Below are positions 7,880 to 15,869 of a stretch of DNA of 64,000 nt, piece by piece (within the stretch, counting starts at the first letter, position 1; each line of letters begins with the position of its first letter). Source of the stretch: Brevibacterium picturae (GTDB lineage Bacteria > Actinomycetota > Actinomycetes > Actinomycetales > Brevibacteriaceae); the NCBI RefSeq assembly GCF_900105045.1, contig NZ_LT629739.1, positions 1,116,001 to 1,180,000 on the forward strand, written 5' to 3'. The position numbers and the translations under genes were made by a program. The notes under the pieces are model-generated. The model made no database searches. It saw nothing but the letters and a program-made list of their open reading frames with translations, and was not told where the DNA came from.

Positions 7880-9463
7880 TCATGCCTGCTGCTCTTCGCG
7901 CGGCTTCTTGATGAACAGCGACAAAAGCGCGGCGGCGAGCACAGTGATAATGGCGACGGTGAACACCGTGTCGAGGGCGTTGAGGAACGTCAGGTGAGCC
8001 GCCTGAGTGACCTCGCCTGCGAGTTGGCCACCGAGTTGCTCGCGCAGCTGTTCCTGGGCACCCATGGGGAATCCCAGGGCGATGCTCTCGAGCAAGCCGC
8101 CATCGGATCCGAGGTCGCCCGCGACCTCAGTGGGTGCATTGGTCGCTTGCACGGCCTGGGCGAAGGTCTGGGCAACGAGGGTGGAGATGATGCTGCCGAA
8201 GACCGCGATGCCCAGGGTCCCGCCCAGCTGCTGAGTGGCCTGCTGGATGCCGGAGGCCACACCGGACTTCTCCTCCGGTGCACTGCCGACGACGAGGTTG
8301 ATGGCCGGGACCAGCAGGAATCCCGCACCGGCACCGGCGAGCAGTAGCGCAGGGGCCAGCGACAACACGGACGAGTCGGTGTCGAGGCCGAGCAGGATGG
8401 CCAGGGAGGCGGTGATGGCACCGGCACCGATGAGCACTGTCCCCCGGCTGCCGAGGCGTTCGGTCGTCCATCCCGCCAGGGGTGAGGCGATGGTGAAGAT
8501 CGCCGTCAGCGGCAGCATCGCCAGGCCGGTGGCCACCGCCGTTTTGGATTGGACACCCTGGAAGAAGAACGTCAGGTAGAACATGATCGCGAAGAACACG
8601 AACATCGTCACCACGCTGAGCACGCACCCGATGGCGAAGGTCCGGTCCCGGAACAGGGTCAGCGGCACCAGCGGACGGGACACCCGGCTCTCGATGGCGA
8701 TGAAGGCCGCGAGCAGCACCAGACCGCCGATGAGGAAGCCGATCGTGCCCGTCGTCCACCCGTTATCCTGGATGGCGGTGATGCCCCAGATCACGGCGAC
8801 CATCGATGCCACGAGCGTCGCCGCTCCGGCGAGGTCGAGCCGTTCGCGTGACTGTGGCGGCGAGTGGCGCAGCACCCGAGCCCCGACTCCGACGGCCAGG
8901 AGCCCGAAGGGCAGGTTGACCAGGAACACCAGGTTCCAGCTCCCCACGGCCAGCAATGCCCCGCCCAGCAGTGGTCCCGAGGCCAGCGCCGCGGCGGTCA
9001 CCGCGCCGAAAACTCCCAGCGCGCGAGGAAGTGCGTCGGCGGGGAATGCGGTGCGGATCAGCGCGAGTCCGGCGGGGCCGATCGCGGCGGCGAAGACTGC
9101 CTGGAGGACGCGGCCGGAGATGAGCATCTCCACGCTGATCGAGAGTCCGCAGAGCAGGGAGGCGAGCGTGAAGCCGCCGACACCGATCAGGAACAGCCGC
9201 TTGTGCCCGAGCCGGTCGGCCACCGTGCCCGCAGGGATCAGCAAACCCGCGAACACCAGCAGATAGCCCGTCGTGACCCACTGGATCTGCGCTGGCGTGG
9301 CTTCCAGGTCGGCGGCGATCGACGGGTTGGCGACGGACACGATCGTGCCGTCGAGCTGGATCACCATGATCCCCAGCGCGACCGCCAGCAGGGTCAGCCA
9401 GGAACGCCTGGTCACCCGCTGTCCTGTGTCGGCTATGGGGTTGCTGTCGTGTGGCTCTGTCAT
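7880..9463 (-). CDS. MFS drug-efflux transporter, DHA2 (EmrB/QacA) family
   Basis: 527 residues and about 14 predicted membrane segments, right for DHA2 proton antiporters. Motif D1/A region is present (LDGTIVSVANPSIAADL; GRVLQAVFAA; ADRLGHKR). Start ATG at 9463 is placed after AAGGAAGG; extensions upstream would read through the operator array. Divergent from a TetR gene with three operator copies in between, so it is very likely repressed by that TetR and induced by a toxic compound it exports. Confidence 0.9.
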   Translation of the reverse strand: MTEPHDSNPIADTGQRVTRRSWLTLLAVALGIMVIQLDGTIVSVANPSIAADLEATPAQIQWVTTGYLLVFAGLLIPAGTVADRLGHKRLFLIGVGGFTLASLLCGLSISVEMLISGRVLQAVFAAAIGPAGLALIRTAFPADALPRALGVFGAVTAAALASGPLLGGALLAVGSWNLVFLVNLPFGLLAVGVGARVLRHSPPQSRERLDLAGAATLVASMVAVIWGITAIQDNGWTTGTIGFLIGGLVLLAAFIAIESRVSRPLVPLTLFRDRTFAIGCVLSVVTMFVFFAIMFYLTFFFQGVQSKTAVATGLAMLPLTAIFTIASPLAGWTTERLGSRGTVLIGAGAITASLAILLGLDTDSSVLSLAPALLLAGAGAGFLLVPAINLVVGSAPEEKSGVASGIQQATQQLGGTLGIAVFGSIISTLVAQTFAQAVQATNAPTEVAGDLGSDGGLLESIALGFPMGAQEQLREQLGGQLAGEVTQAAHLTFLNALDTVFTVAIITVLAAALLSLFIKKPREEQQA

Positions 9464-9475
9464 CACATGTCCTTC

Positions 9476-9535
9476 CTTGTACGGTGCGCAAGTGCTTACT
9501 TGCGCACCGTACAAGGAACTTGCGCACCGCACAAG
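9476..9535. promoter_or_regulatory. Triple TetR operator array
   Basis: Three copies of a 17-bp near-palindrome: 9476-9492 CTTGTACGGTGCGCAAG, 9499-9515 (same sequence inverted) and 9519-9535 CTTGCGCACCGCACAAG. The first two with flanks form a perfect 19-bp inverted repeat (9475-9493 and 9498-9516) around a GCTT spacer. They sit between the divergent exporter (start 9463) and TetR gene (start 9555), so occupancy would silence both promoters. Confidence 0.85.
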
Positions 9536-9554
9536 TGGGTCGTAGAGTTGGAGC

Positions 9555-10235
9555 ATGACCACCGAACGACTCGACCGCAGGCGCGTCATCGACGCCGCCG
9601 TCACCCTCCTGGATGCCGAGGGGCTCGATGCACTGAGCACCCGGCGGCTGGGTGCGGCGCTTCAGGCCTCGGCGAATGCGATGTACTGGCATGTCGGCAG
9701 CAAGGACAACCTCGTCGGTCTCGCCGCTGACGCCGTCTTCGCCGAACTGGAGCTCGGCACCGACGACAGCGCGCTTTGGCGTGAGCGACTCGCCGCTACC
9801 GCCCGGGAGCTCCGCACGATGTTCACCGGCCATCCATGGCTCACCGGTGCATTCGCCGCCTACCCGAACACTCAAGGGCCCGCGCTCCGGCGCTTCCAAA
9901 ACCACCTGCTCGTCGTCTGCCGACAGGCAGGATTCGAGGGCTTCGACCTCGACTGGGCCGGCGCGACCGTGTTCTCCTTCGTCATCGGCGACGCCTGGGG
10001 GCATACCCATTCACCGACCCTGGACGACTCCTCAACCATGACCGCCGACCTGCTCGAGCAGGTCAAGCCCGATCTCGCCGACTACCCGTTGCTGCTGGAG
10101 CGCTACACCGCGCTGTCGAACGCCGACCCGGCCACCGTTGACGACTCCAGCTTCGACTTCGGCTTGTGCACACTGCTCGACGGACTACAGACCCACCTCG
10201 ACCACCAGGACAAGTCAGCGCAACTACACGCGTGA
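9555..10235 (+). CDS. TetR family repressor (TetR_C_1 type)
   Basis: 226 residues. N-terminal HTH at about 8-55 (VIDAAVTLLDAEGLDALSTRR, then ASANAMYWHVGSKDNL) and an all-helical ligand domain of the classical TetR C-terminal type. It lies 19 bp right of the operator array and faces away from the DHA2 exporter, the standard layout of an autoregulated efflux repressor. The ligand is unknown. Confidence 0.9.
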   Translation: MTTERLDRRRVIDAAVTLLDAEGLDALSTRRLGAALQASANAMYWHVGSKDNLVGLAADAVFAELELGTDDSALWRERLAATARELRTMFTGHPWLTGAFAAYPNTQGPALRRFQNHLLVVCRQAGFEGFDLDWAGATVFSFVIGDAWGHTHSPTLDDSSTMTADLLEQVKPDLADYPLLLERYTALSNADPATVDDSSFDFGLCTLLDGLQTHLDHQDKSAQLHA

Positions 10236-10283
10236 CCTCCTCCCCTGCGTGGCGATTTGGTTCGCTTGACTGCGACTGGACTG

Positions 10284-10690
10284 TCAAGCTTCCAACATGC
10301 GTGAGATTGACCTGAGTCCGGTGACCAGGATCGATGCGATGTCGCCGCCTGTGATGGTGCTGGCGTCGGCGAATATGCCTGTGCTCAGCCGAGTCGTGCG
10401 AGTGGCCAGTCCGTAGGGCGAGGCGATCCCACACGGAATCCCGATGTTGAGCACCGCCAGCGAGATGCCTGCGGCGACGAGCGCGACCGCGATCAGGGCA
10501 GCGAACGACTGCAGGGACATCGAAGCGCGGACTGGACGGCGGCAACCGGGATCGTCACCACCACGAGCAGTCCCACAATGCCTATGTATTGGCCGGGCAG
10601 CATGCCGGGCAGTCCGAAAACGAGCTTTCCGATGCCGATTAACGAGGCCAGGAAGATGGTCTGCGTGATCGCGATGACCCCGGCGGCTGG
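10284..10690 (-). pseudogene. Remnant of an ABC-2 permease (paralogue of 2740-3489)
   Basis: The reverse strand encodes two frame fragments that together match the second half of the permease at 2740-3489. One (10493-10690) carries FGLPGMLPGQYIGIVGLL and IPVAAVQSAL; the other (10284-10520) carries SFAALIAVALVAAGISLA and IASPYGLATRTT. The frame changes between QSAL and SFAA, around 10505. The N-terminal half is missing: the fragment abuts the stop codon of the MFS gene at 10692. It is a dead copy of a transporter gene with its own truncation and frameshift. Confidence 0.85.
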
Positions 10691-10691
10691 T

Positions 10692-11882
10692 TCAGTCGTG
10701 CTCGGGCGTTGGAGTGTTCGAACTCCTCCAGGCTCGGACACGGCGGTCGGCAGCAAGAGAGGCCACAGCAACGGCAAGGGCGGCCAGCGCCAACAGGGCT
10801 CCAATCCAGCTCGGAGCGAGGAGGCCGGCTCCGGAGGAGATGCCGAGTCCACCGAGCCATGGCCCGAGCGCGTTGCCCAGGTTGAAGGCCGAGATATTGC
10901 TCGTGCTGGCCAGCGTCGGTGCATGGTCGGCCAGGTTCATCACGCGGGTCTGAAGGGCCGGGTTGATCACGAACGCTCCGACGCCGAAGAGAGCGAGGGT
11001 GACCACCATCGCGACCTGGTGACCAGCGGTGAGCGTGAACGCGGCCAGGATCGCTGCGAGGCCGATCAGGCCGAGGCACAATGTGGCCATCAGGGACCGG
11101 TCCGCGAGTCGGCCACCGATGAGACTGCCGATGAAGGTGCCGACGCCGAACAGGCCCAGTAGCGGGGCCACCCAGCCGGGGGCGAAGCCGGTGACGTCGG
11201 TGAGCAACGGCGCAATGTAGGTGTAGGCGGTGTACAGCCCTGCCTGGGACAGCATCGTGGTGGCCAGTGCCAGCCACACGCGGGTGTTGGCGAACGCGGA
11301 CAGCTCCCGGCGCAGGTCCAGACCACCTGATTGGGCGGGCTGTTTCGGCACGAGGGTGGCCACGCCGATCAGATCGACGATGCCGAGGACCGCGACCGCG
11401 CCGAAAGCAGCCCGCCACCCGATCTGCTGGCCGAGGAAGGTGCCCAACGGCACCCCGGCGATCGTGGCGATCGTCAGGCCACCGAACATGATCGAGATCG
11501 CCCGCGCCCGCCGCTCAGGTTCCACCAGATCTGCGGCCAGGACTGCCCCGATGCCGAAGAACGCACCGTGCGCGACCGCGGTCACCACCCTGGCGGCCAT
11601 CAGCACCTCGAACGAACCGGCGAGCGTGGCGACGACCTCGCCGGCGATGAAGATCACCAGCAACCCGATCAGTGCGGCCTTGCGGGGGATACGAGTGGTC
11701 GCGGCGGTGATCAAGGGGGCACCGATGACCACGCCGAGGGCGAACACCGAGATCAGCCAGCCCGCCTGGGAAACCGTCACGTCGAATTCAGCAGACAGCT
11801 CGGGCAGCAGCCCGGCGACCATGAACTCCGTGGTTCCCAGGCTGAACACGGTCAGCCCGAGAACGAAGACAGCCACAGGCAT
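10692..11882 (-). CDS. MFS transporter, DHA1 family (AraJ/Cmx-like)
   Basis: 396 residues, 12 membrane segments. The N-terminus FSLGTTEFMVAGLLPEL is typical of DHA1 drug or sugar-efflux proteins such as AraJ and the Cmx group. Its ATG overlaps the stop of the HbpS-like gene (ATGA around 11880-11884), so both are translated from one message that starts at the operator near 12394. Likely an exporter induced through the divergent MarR regulator; substrate unknown. Confidence 0.85.
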   Translation of the reverse strand: MPVAVFVLGLTVFSLGTTEFMVAGLLPELSAEFDVTVSQAGWLISVFALGVVIGAPLITAATTRIPRKAALIGLLVIFIAGEVVATLAGSFEVLMAARVVTAVAHGAFFGIGAVLAADLVEPERRARAISIMFGGLTIATIAGVPLGTFLGQQIGWRAAFGAVAVLGIVDLIGVATLVPKQPAQSGGLDLRRELSAFANTRVWLALATTMLSQAGLYTAYTYIAPLLTDVTGFAPGWVAPLLGLFGVGTFIGSLIGGRLADRSLMATLCLGLIGLAAILAAFTLTAGHQVAMVVTLALFGVGAFVINPALQTRVMNLADHAPTLASTSNISAFNLGNALGPWLGGLGISSGAGLLAPSWIGALLALAALAVAVASLAADRRVRAWRSSNTPTPEHD

Positions 11883-12343
11883 CAGGAACCCCTCCCTTCA
11901 CCCAAGCCGTTCTGCGATCGATCGAGTGCGGTCAATCCGGCCGTGGCGACGCGGACGTCGTCGCTCCAGTGACCGCCGGAGACGCCGATCGCGCCGACCA
12001 CCTCGTCGTCGATCACGATGGGCAGCCCGCCGCCCATGGACACCAGCCGGTCGATGCCCGTCGGTGCGCCAGCGGCCAGCACGGCATCGGAGGCCAGTGC
12101 CTTCGACCACTGCTCGGTCGACATCTGCGAGGCGGCGGCGGTGTAGGCCTTGTCCTGGGCCACCTGCACCGCATTGAGCTTCGCGCCGTCCTGGCGCACG
12201 ATCACCTTCAGCACGCCCGCGTGGTCTACCACTGCAATCGCGAACCGCAGCTGCGCCTGCACCAGCGCAGCCTCATCGGCAGCAGCGATGATCAGTTGCG
12301 CCGACTCGGCGCTGATCGTCGATACGTTCTTCACATCAGTCAT
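11882..12343 (-). CDS. HbpS/GlcG-like heme-binding family protein (DUF336)
   Basis: 153 residues from the ATG at 12343, about the usual size. The fold signature FAIVVDHAG-type start (RFAIAVVDHAG), the Lys/Ala region QDKAYTAAASQ and the Gly-rich GGGLPIVIDDEVVGAIGVSG are typical of HbpS/GlcG/PduO-C proteins, small oligomers some of which bind heme or cobalamin. First gene of a two-gene operon with the MFS exporter. An in-frame extension to 12409 would run through the operator and is rejected. Confidence 0.85.
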   Translation of the reverse strand: MTDVKNVSTISAESAQLIIAAADEAALVQAQLRFAIAVVDHAGVLKVIVRQDGAKLNAVQVAQDKAYTAAASQMSTEQWSKALASDAVLAAGAPTGIDRLVSMGGGLPIVIDDEVVGAIGVSGGHWSDDVRVATAGLTALDRSQNGLGEGRGS

Positions 12344-12393
12344 GCTTGTGGCTCCTCTCCGTGCGACGGGCGCTGCCCGCCCACGACTTTGTA

Positions 12394-12438
12394 GTTCCAT
12401 GTGGAACAACTAGACTAGCCATATGATTCCACATGGAA
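12394..12438. promoter_or_regulatory. Two MarR-type operators, one covering the marR start codon
   Basis: GTTCCATGTGGAAC (12394-12407) and TTCCACATGGAA (12427-12438) are near-perfect palindromes with the same core, 32 bp apart. They lie between the divergent HbpS-MFS operon and the MarR gene; the second starts two bases after the MarR ATG at 12423-12425. Binding would block both promoters. The position suggests the marR message has little or no leader. Confidence 0.8.
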
Positions 12439-12920
12439 CAACCGCACGCGAAGAACAGCGAAGCCAAGCCGGCGAGGAGCTCAGTCCAAGCGAGCTGGCA
12501 GCCTGGCGGGGGATGCTGCGGTTGACGCACCGCCTCCGCCGGGACCTCGGCGAGCAACTCAGCACTCACCACGATCTGTCGATGGCCGACTACGACGTGC
12601 TCGTGGCCCTGGCCGCCGCGCCAGACCGATCGATGCGCATGAGCGAACTGGCCGACATCGTCCTGCAGCCACGCAGCAGTCTCAGCCGGATCGTTGGCTC
12701 CCTCGAGAGACGTCGACTGGTCCAGCGATCACGCGTCGAAAGTGACGCCCGCGGATCCTCGGCGGCGCTGACCGCTGAGGGCTACCGACTGTTCGCACAG
12801 GCGCATCGCACCCACATCGCAGGTGTTCGCCACCGATTTCTCGAACACCTCAGCACTGACCAACTCGAGGATCTCGCCACCGCCTGGAAATGTGTGGACC
12901 CCGACGTGGAGCATGGTTGA
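12423..12920 (+). CDS. MarR family transcriptional regulator
   Basis: 165 residues. Central winged helix (SMRMSELADIVLQPRSSLSRIVGSLERRRLVQR, wing DARGSSAALT) flanked by dimerisation helices, as in MarR/SlyA. Divergent from the HbpS-like/MFS operon and bracketed by matching palindromes, so it most likely represses both. No ribosome-binding site is seen before ATG 12423, which fits a leaderless message; an internal ATG (MLRLTHR) would remove 30 residues that look poorly conserved. Confidence 0.9.
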   Translation: MIPHGTTAREEQRSQAGEELSPSELAAWRGMLRLTHRLRRDLGEQLSTHHDLSMADYDVLVALAAAPDRSMRMSELADIVLQPRSSLSRIVGSLERRRLVQRSRVESDARGSSAALTAEGYRLFAQAHRTHIAGVRHRFLEHLSTDQLEDLATAWKCVDPDVEHG

Positions 12921-13037
12921 ATTGACTCGATCCTGCTGGAGACGGCAAAGCAGCACATCGTCACCGCGATCGGCGGTAGTGGCCCCGATTTTGTTTCGGC
13001 CCGTATCGAGGCAGGCTCCATGGACAGGAAGGGACAT

Positions 13038-13973
13038 TCAGCGGGACCCGCGATAAGTTCGCCGGTAAGCAGTGGGCGTTGTCGCGGCGTCGCGAGCCAG
13101 GTGCAGGCGCAGATTTGCAGAGGTGCCCAGCCCGCAGCGACTGGCGATTTGGTCGACAGGCAAATCGGTGGTTTCGAGCAGTCGGCGAGCTTCGAGTAGT
13201 CGTTGCGCAGTGAGCCACCGGAGCGGTGTTGTCCCGGTCTCGGACAGGAAGCGGCGAGCAAACGTGCGCGGTGCCCAGCCGGCATGGGCGGCCATCGCGG
13301 TGACAGAAATCGGATCGGCAAGGCGTGCCAGTGCCCAAGTGCAGGTTGCAGCCAATCCGGGTGCGGTGGTCGGAGTCGGGCGTTCGACATATTGGGCCTG
13401 CCCGCCCTCGCGGTATGGGGCGACCACCATTCGGCGAGCGACATCAGAAGCAGCATCAGCGCCATGGTCGAGTCGAACCAGGTGCAGGCAAAGGTCTAAA
13501 CCGGCGGCAACGCCCGCACTGGTCATCACTTGGCCCTCGCAGACGTATAACACGTCCGCATCGACGTTGACTTTCGGGTGCCGTACGGCAAGCTCGCCGG
13601 AATCACGCCAGTGTGTGGTGGCGCGACGGCCGTCGAGCAGCCCGGCGGCAGCGAGTGCGAATGCCCCCGTGCATACCGAGATGAGACGCGCGCCGCGCTG
13701 GGCGGCAGCTTGCAATGCGTCTATCACAGGAGTGGTCGGCGGGTCGTGCGGTGCATAACCGGGAATCACTATGGTGTCGGCATCTTTGAGAGCGGCTATC
13801 CCGTGGTTGGCATGGATATCGTACCCGCTTGTTGTCGGGACTGGACCCTGTTCGAGAGCTGCCGTGACGAAAGTGTAGCGATTTCGCTCGTCGTGGTGAC
13901 CAAAGACTTCCGATGGGATTGCCAGGTCGAAGGCGACAACGTCCGGAAGGCAGAAGGCGACGACAAGGTGCAT
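13038..13973 (-). CDS. GlxA-family AraC-type regulator with DJ-1/PfpI domain
   Basis: 311 residues from ATG 13973 (MHLVVAFCLPDVVAFDL); upstream in-frame sequence lacks family similarity. Residues 1-190 are a class I glutamine amidotransferase-like (DJ-1/PfpI) domain with the nucleophile-elbow segment SVCTGAFALAAAGLLDG and THW; the last ~110 residues are two AraC HTH motifs (ITVTAMAAHAGWAPRTFARRF-type and DQIASRCGLGTSANLRLHL). Such proteins activate small-molecule catabolic genes. It is divergent from a cupin-like gene 200 bp away, a possible target. Confidence 0.88.
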   Translation of the reverse strand: MHLVVAFCLPDVVAFDLAIPSEVFGHHDERNRYTFVTAALEQGPVPTTSGYDIHANHGIAALKDADTIVIPGYAPHDPPTTPVIDALQAAAQRGARLISVCTGAFALAAAGLLDGRRATTHWRDSGELAVRHPKVNVDADVLYVCEGQVMTSAGVAAGLDLCLHLVRLDHGADAASDVARRMVVAPYREGGQAQYVERPTPTTAPGLAATCTWALARLADPISVTAMAAHAGWAPRTFARRFLSETGTTPLRWLTAQRLLEARRLLETTDLPVDQIASRCGLGTSANLRLHLARDAATTPTAYRRTYRGSR

Positions 13974-14173
13974 GCCATCAGTATGGCAGGATACTTTTGA
14001 AATGATGCATTTCTGCCTATCGCCGGTGGGCTCTTGACGGGCCACACTGAATGACGTGCCTAGCCAATCAGGCGCACATGACCGCAAGCTTCTTCGGCTG
14101 CGGCTCCGAGCACGGGATAAGGCCCTCCAGAATGTGGTGTGGTCTCTGCCCCACGTCTGAACAGGAGATTTTT

Positions 14174-14485
14174 ATGCAATTCATAGATGCAAGTTCTTTC
14201 AGCGCCGAGCGCCCGTGGGGTGCCCTCGATGTGGCCGAGATTGACAACGCATCGATCCGGCTGCACTGGACCGATGAGCCATACGTTTGGCATATCAACG
14301 ACGGACCGGAAGTTTTCGTAGTGCTGGACGGCACGATTGACATGCACTACCGCTCTGAGGGCAACGAGAGGGTCGAACTACTCACTCCCGGCCGAATTTG
14401 CTACGCCGAATCCGGCGACGAGCACGTAGCCCATCCCGCTCCCGAAGCTCGCATTCTGGTGATTGAACGTAAGGGGAGCATCTGA
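14174..14485 (+). CDS. Small cupin-domain protein
   Basis: 103 residues, one cupin barrel: EPYVWHINDGPEVFVVLDG contains the first cupin motif (H..G.E) and ESGDEHVAHPAPEARILV the second (G..H..). ATG 14174 has CAGGAG nine bases upstream. Single-domain cupins of this size are often metal-binding isomerases or sensors. Divergent from the GlxA-type regulator, which may control it. Substrate not predictable. Confidence 0.75.
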   Translation: MQFIDASSFSAERPWGALDVAEIDNASIRLHWTDEPYVWHINDGPEVFVVLDGTIDMHYRSEGNERVELLTPGRICYAESGDEHVAHPAPEARILVIERKGSI

Positions 14486-14573
14486 CCAGATCGTTGCCCC
14501 TGAGAATGTTCGTGCCGGCGGGCGTCGTCGATGGGAGAGGTAGCGCAATCGGGAAGTAGACGGTGCTTCTGGC

Positions 14574-15200
14574 TCAGGCAAACCGAACGGGGGGCAACCC
14601 CGCCATGAGGTCATCTAGCCCGGCCTTGATCCGTTCTGGACTCATACCTTGCCGCTCACGCTGGTGGGTGTAGTGGCTTGCAGAAAGTGGTTCGAGTAGG
14701 GCTTGAGCCAGGTAGGGCGCATCGGCGTCGGGCCGGGCCTGCCGGATCAGCGCAATGAGATGTTGACGATGAGCCGTGTAGGGGCCGCTTCGATATCGGC
14801 GATCGGGTGACATTGTGGCCTCGGCTGCCGCCATCAATGAGCCATAGGTCTCGAGGAGATCAACGTAAGCATGCAGGAACGCTCGAATGCGTTCGACTGC
14901 GGGCGCGCCGGGACCCAGCGGCGGTCGCCCGCTAGTCATCGCGTCCTGAAGGCGGTGTTCACGTTCGTCCATCATGGCCTCGACCAGTCCACCCTGGTCA
15001 CCGAAGCGGCGGTAGACAGTGCCGACCCCGACGCTAGCGGCCGCGGCGACCTCGTTCATCGTCAAGGCCCCGACACCTTTGAGCGCGACGAGTTCCTCGG
15101 CGGCGGTGAGAATCCTGGTCCGGTTCCGCGCCGCGTCGGCTCGCTCGGCGCGCGAAGTCGGTGCGCCGGTTCGTTCGCCTGCGGAGGCACTCGTGCTCAT
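14574..15200 (-). CDS. TetR family repressor
   Basis: 208 residues from ATG 15200 (a GTG at 15209 is possible). HTH at about 25-70: RILTAAEELVALKGVGALTMN and ASVGVGTVYRRFGDQGGLVEAM. Divergent from doxX-MFS; a perfect 20-bp palindrome overlaps that operon's promoter, making it the likely operator for this repressor. The ligand is probably a compound removed by the MFS exporter. Confidence 0.9.
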   Translation of the reverse strand: MSTSASAGERTGAPTSRAERADAARNRTRILTAAEELVALKGVGALTMNEVAAAASVGVGTVYRRFGDQGGLVEAMMDEREHRLQDAMTSGRPPLGPGAPAVERIRAFLHAYVDLLETYGSLMAAAEATMSPDRRYRSGPYTAHRQHLIALIRQARPDADAPYLAQALLEPLSASHYTHQRERQGMSPERIKAGLDDLMAGLPPVRFA

Positions 15201-15257
15201 TGCCGTCACCTTTGCTCTGTCCGTGATCGTCTTACGTGCTCATCGTACGGCAACCCA

Positions 15258-15307
15258 TTGACATACGGATAGCTATCCGTATAGTAGCAATCGGATAGCA
15301 ATCCGGA
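15258..15307 (+). promoter_or_regulatory. doxX-MFS promoter with buried TetR operator
   Basis: TTGACA (15258-15263), 16-bp spacer, TATAGT (15280-15285) make a near-consensus sigma-70-type promoter. The perfect palindrome ATACGGATAGCTATCCGTAT (15263-15282) fills the spacer and touches both boxes. A degenerate second copy (TCGGATAGCAATCCGGA, 15291-15307) lies at the likely transcription start. A repressor on these sites would exclude RNA polymerase. Confidence 0.85.
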
Positions 15308-15327
15308 TAAGGTTGTGGAGGTGCTCG

Positions 15328-15864
15328 ATGGGTGACATTGGCTTGCTCATGATTCGACTCGTTGTCGGTCTGCTGCTGGCAGGCCATGGAACTCAGAAAC
15401 TCTTTGGTTGGTTCGGCGGGGCCGGGCCGGCCGAGACGGGACGACAGTTCGCCGCCATGGGATACCGTTCTGGACGCGCTATGGCGGTGCTGGCGGGTTT
15501 GAGCGAACTCGGGGCCGGTTGTGCTCTTGCCGTGGGAGTGGCCACGCCATTGGCCACGGCGGCAGTGGTCGGAGTCATGGTCAATGCTGCTGTGGCTGCT
15601 CATGGCAAGAATGGGTTGTGGGCGGACAATGGCGGCTACGAGTATGCCTTGGTCATCGGCGTCGTCGCCGTCGGCATCGCCACTCACGGCCCCGGTGACT
15701 TCTCGGTCGACGCCCTGGTCGGCATGACCAAGACCGGGTGGGCCTGGGGGCTCGGAGTTGCCGTCCTCGGCGCGGCCTCGGCAACTATCGTTCTGCTATC
15801 ACGCCAGTCAGAAGAGACCAACAGCGATCCGACCCGCTCGCACGACGAACCTCGGGCGGAGTGA
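15328..15864 (+). CDS. DoxX family membrane protein
   Basis: 178 residues from ATG 15328, preceded by TGGAGGTG. Four membrane segments; family marks GLLLAGHGTQKLFGWFGG and HGKNGLWADNGGYEYAL. DoxX proteins are small quinone-related or redox-linked membrane proteins of uncertain function. First gene after the TetR-controlled promoter; the MFS gene starts six bases after its stop. Confidence 0.9.
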   Translation: MGDIGLLMIRLVVGLLLAGHGTQKLFGWFGGAGPAETGRQFAAMGYRSGRAMAVLAGLSELGAGCALAVGVATPLATAAVVGVMVNAAVAAHGKNGLWADNGGYEYALVIGVVAVGIATHGPGDFSVDALVGMTKTGWAWGLGVAVLGAASATIVLLSRQSEETNSDPTRSHDEPRAE

Positions 15865-15869
15865 CTGGG

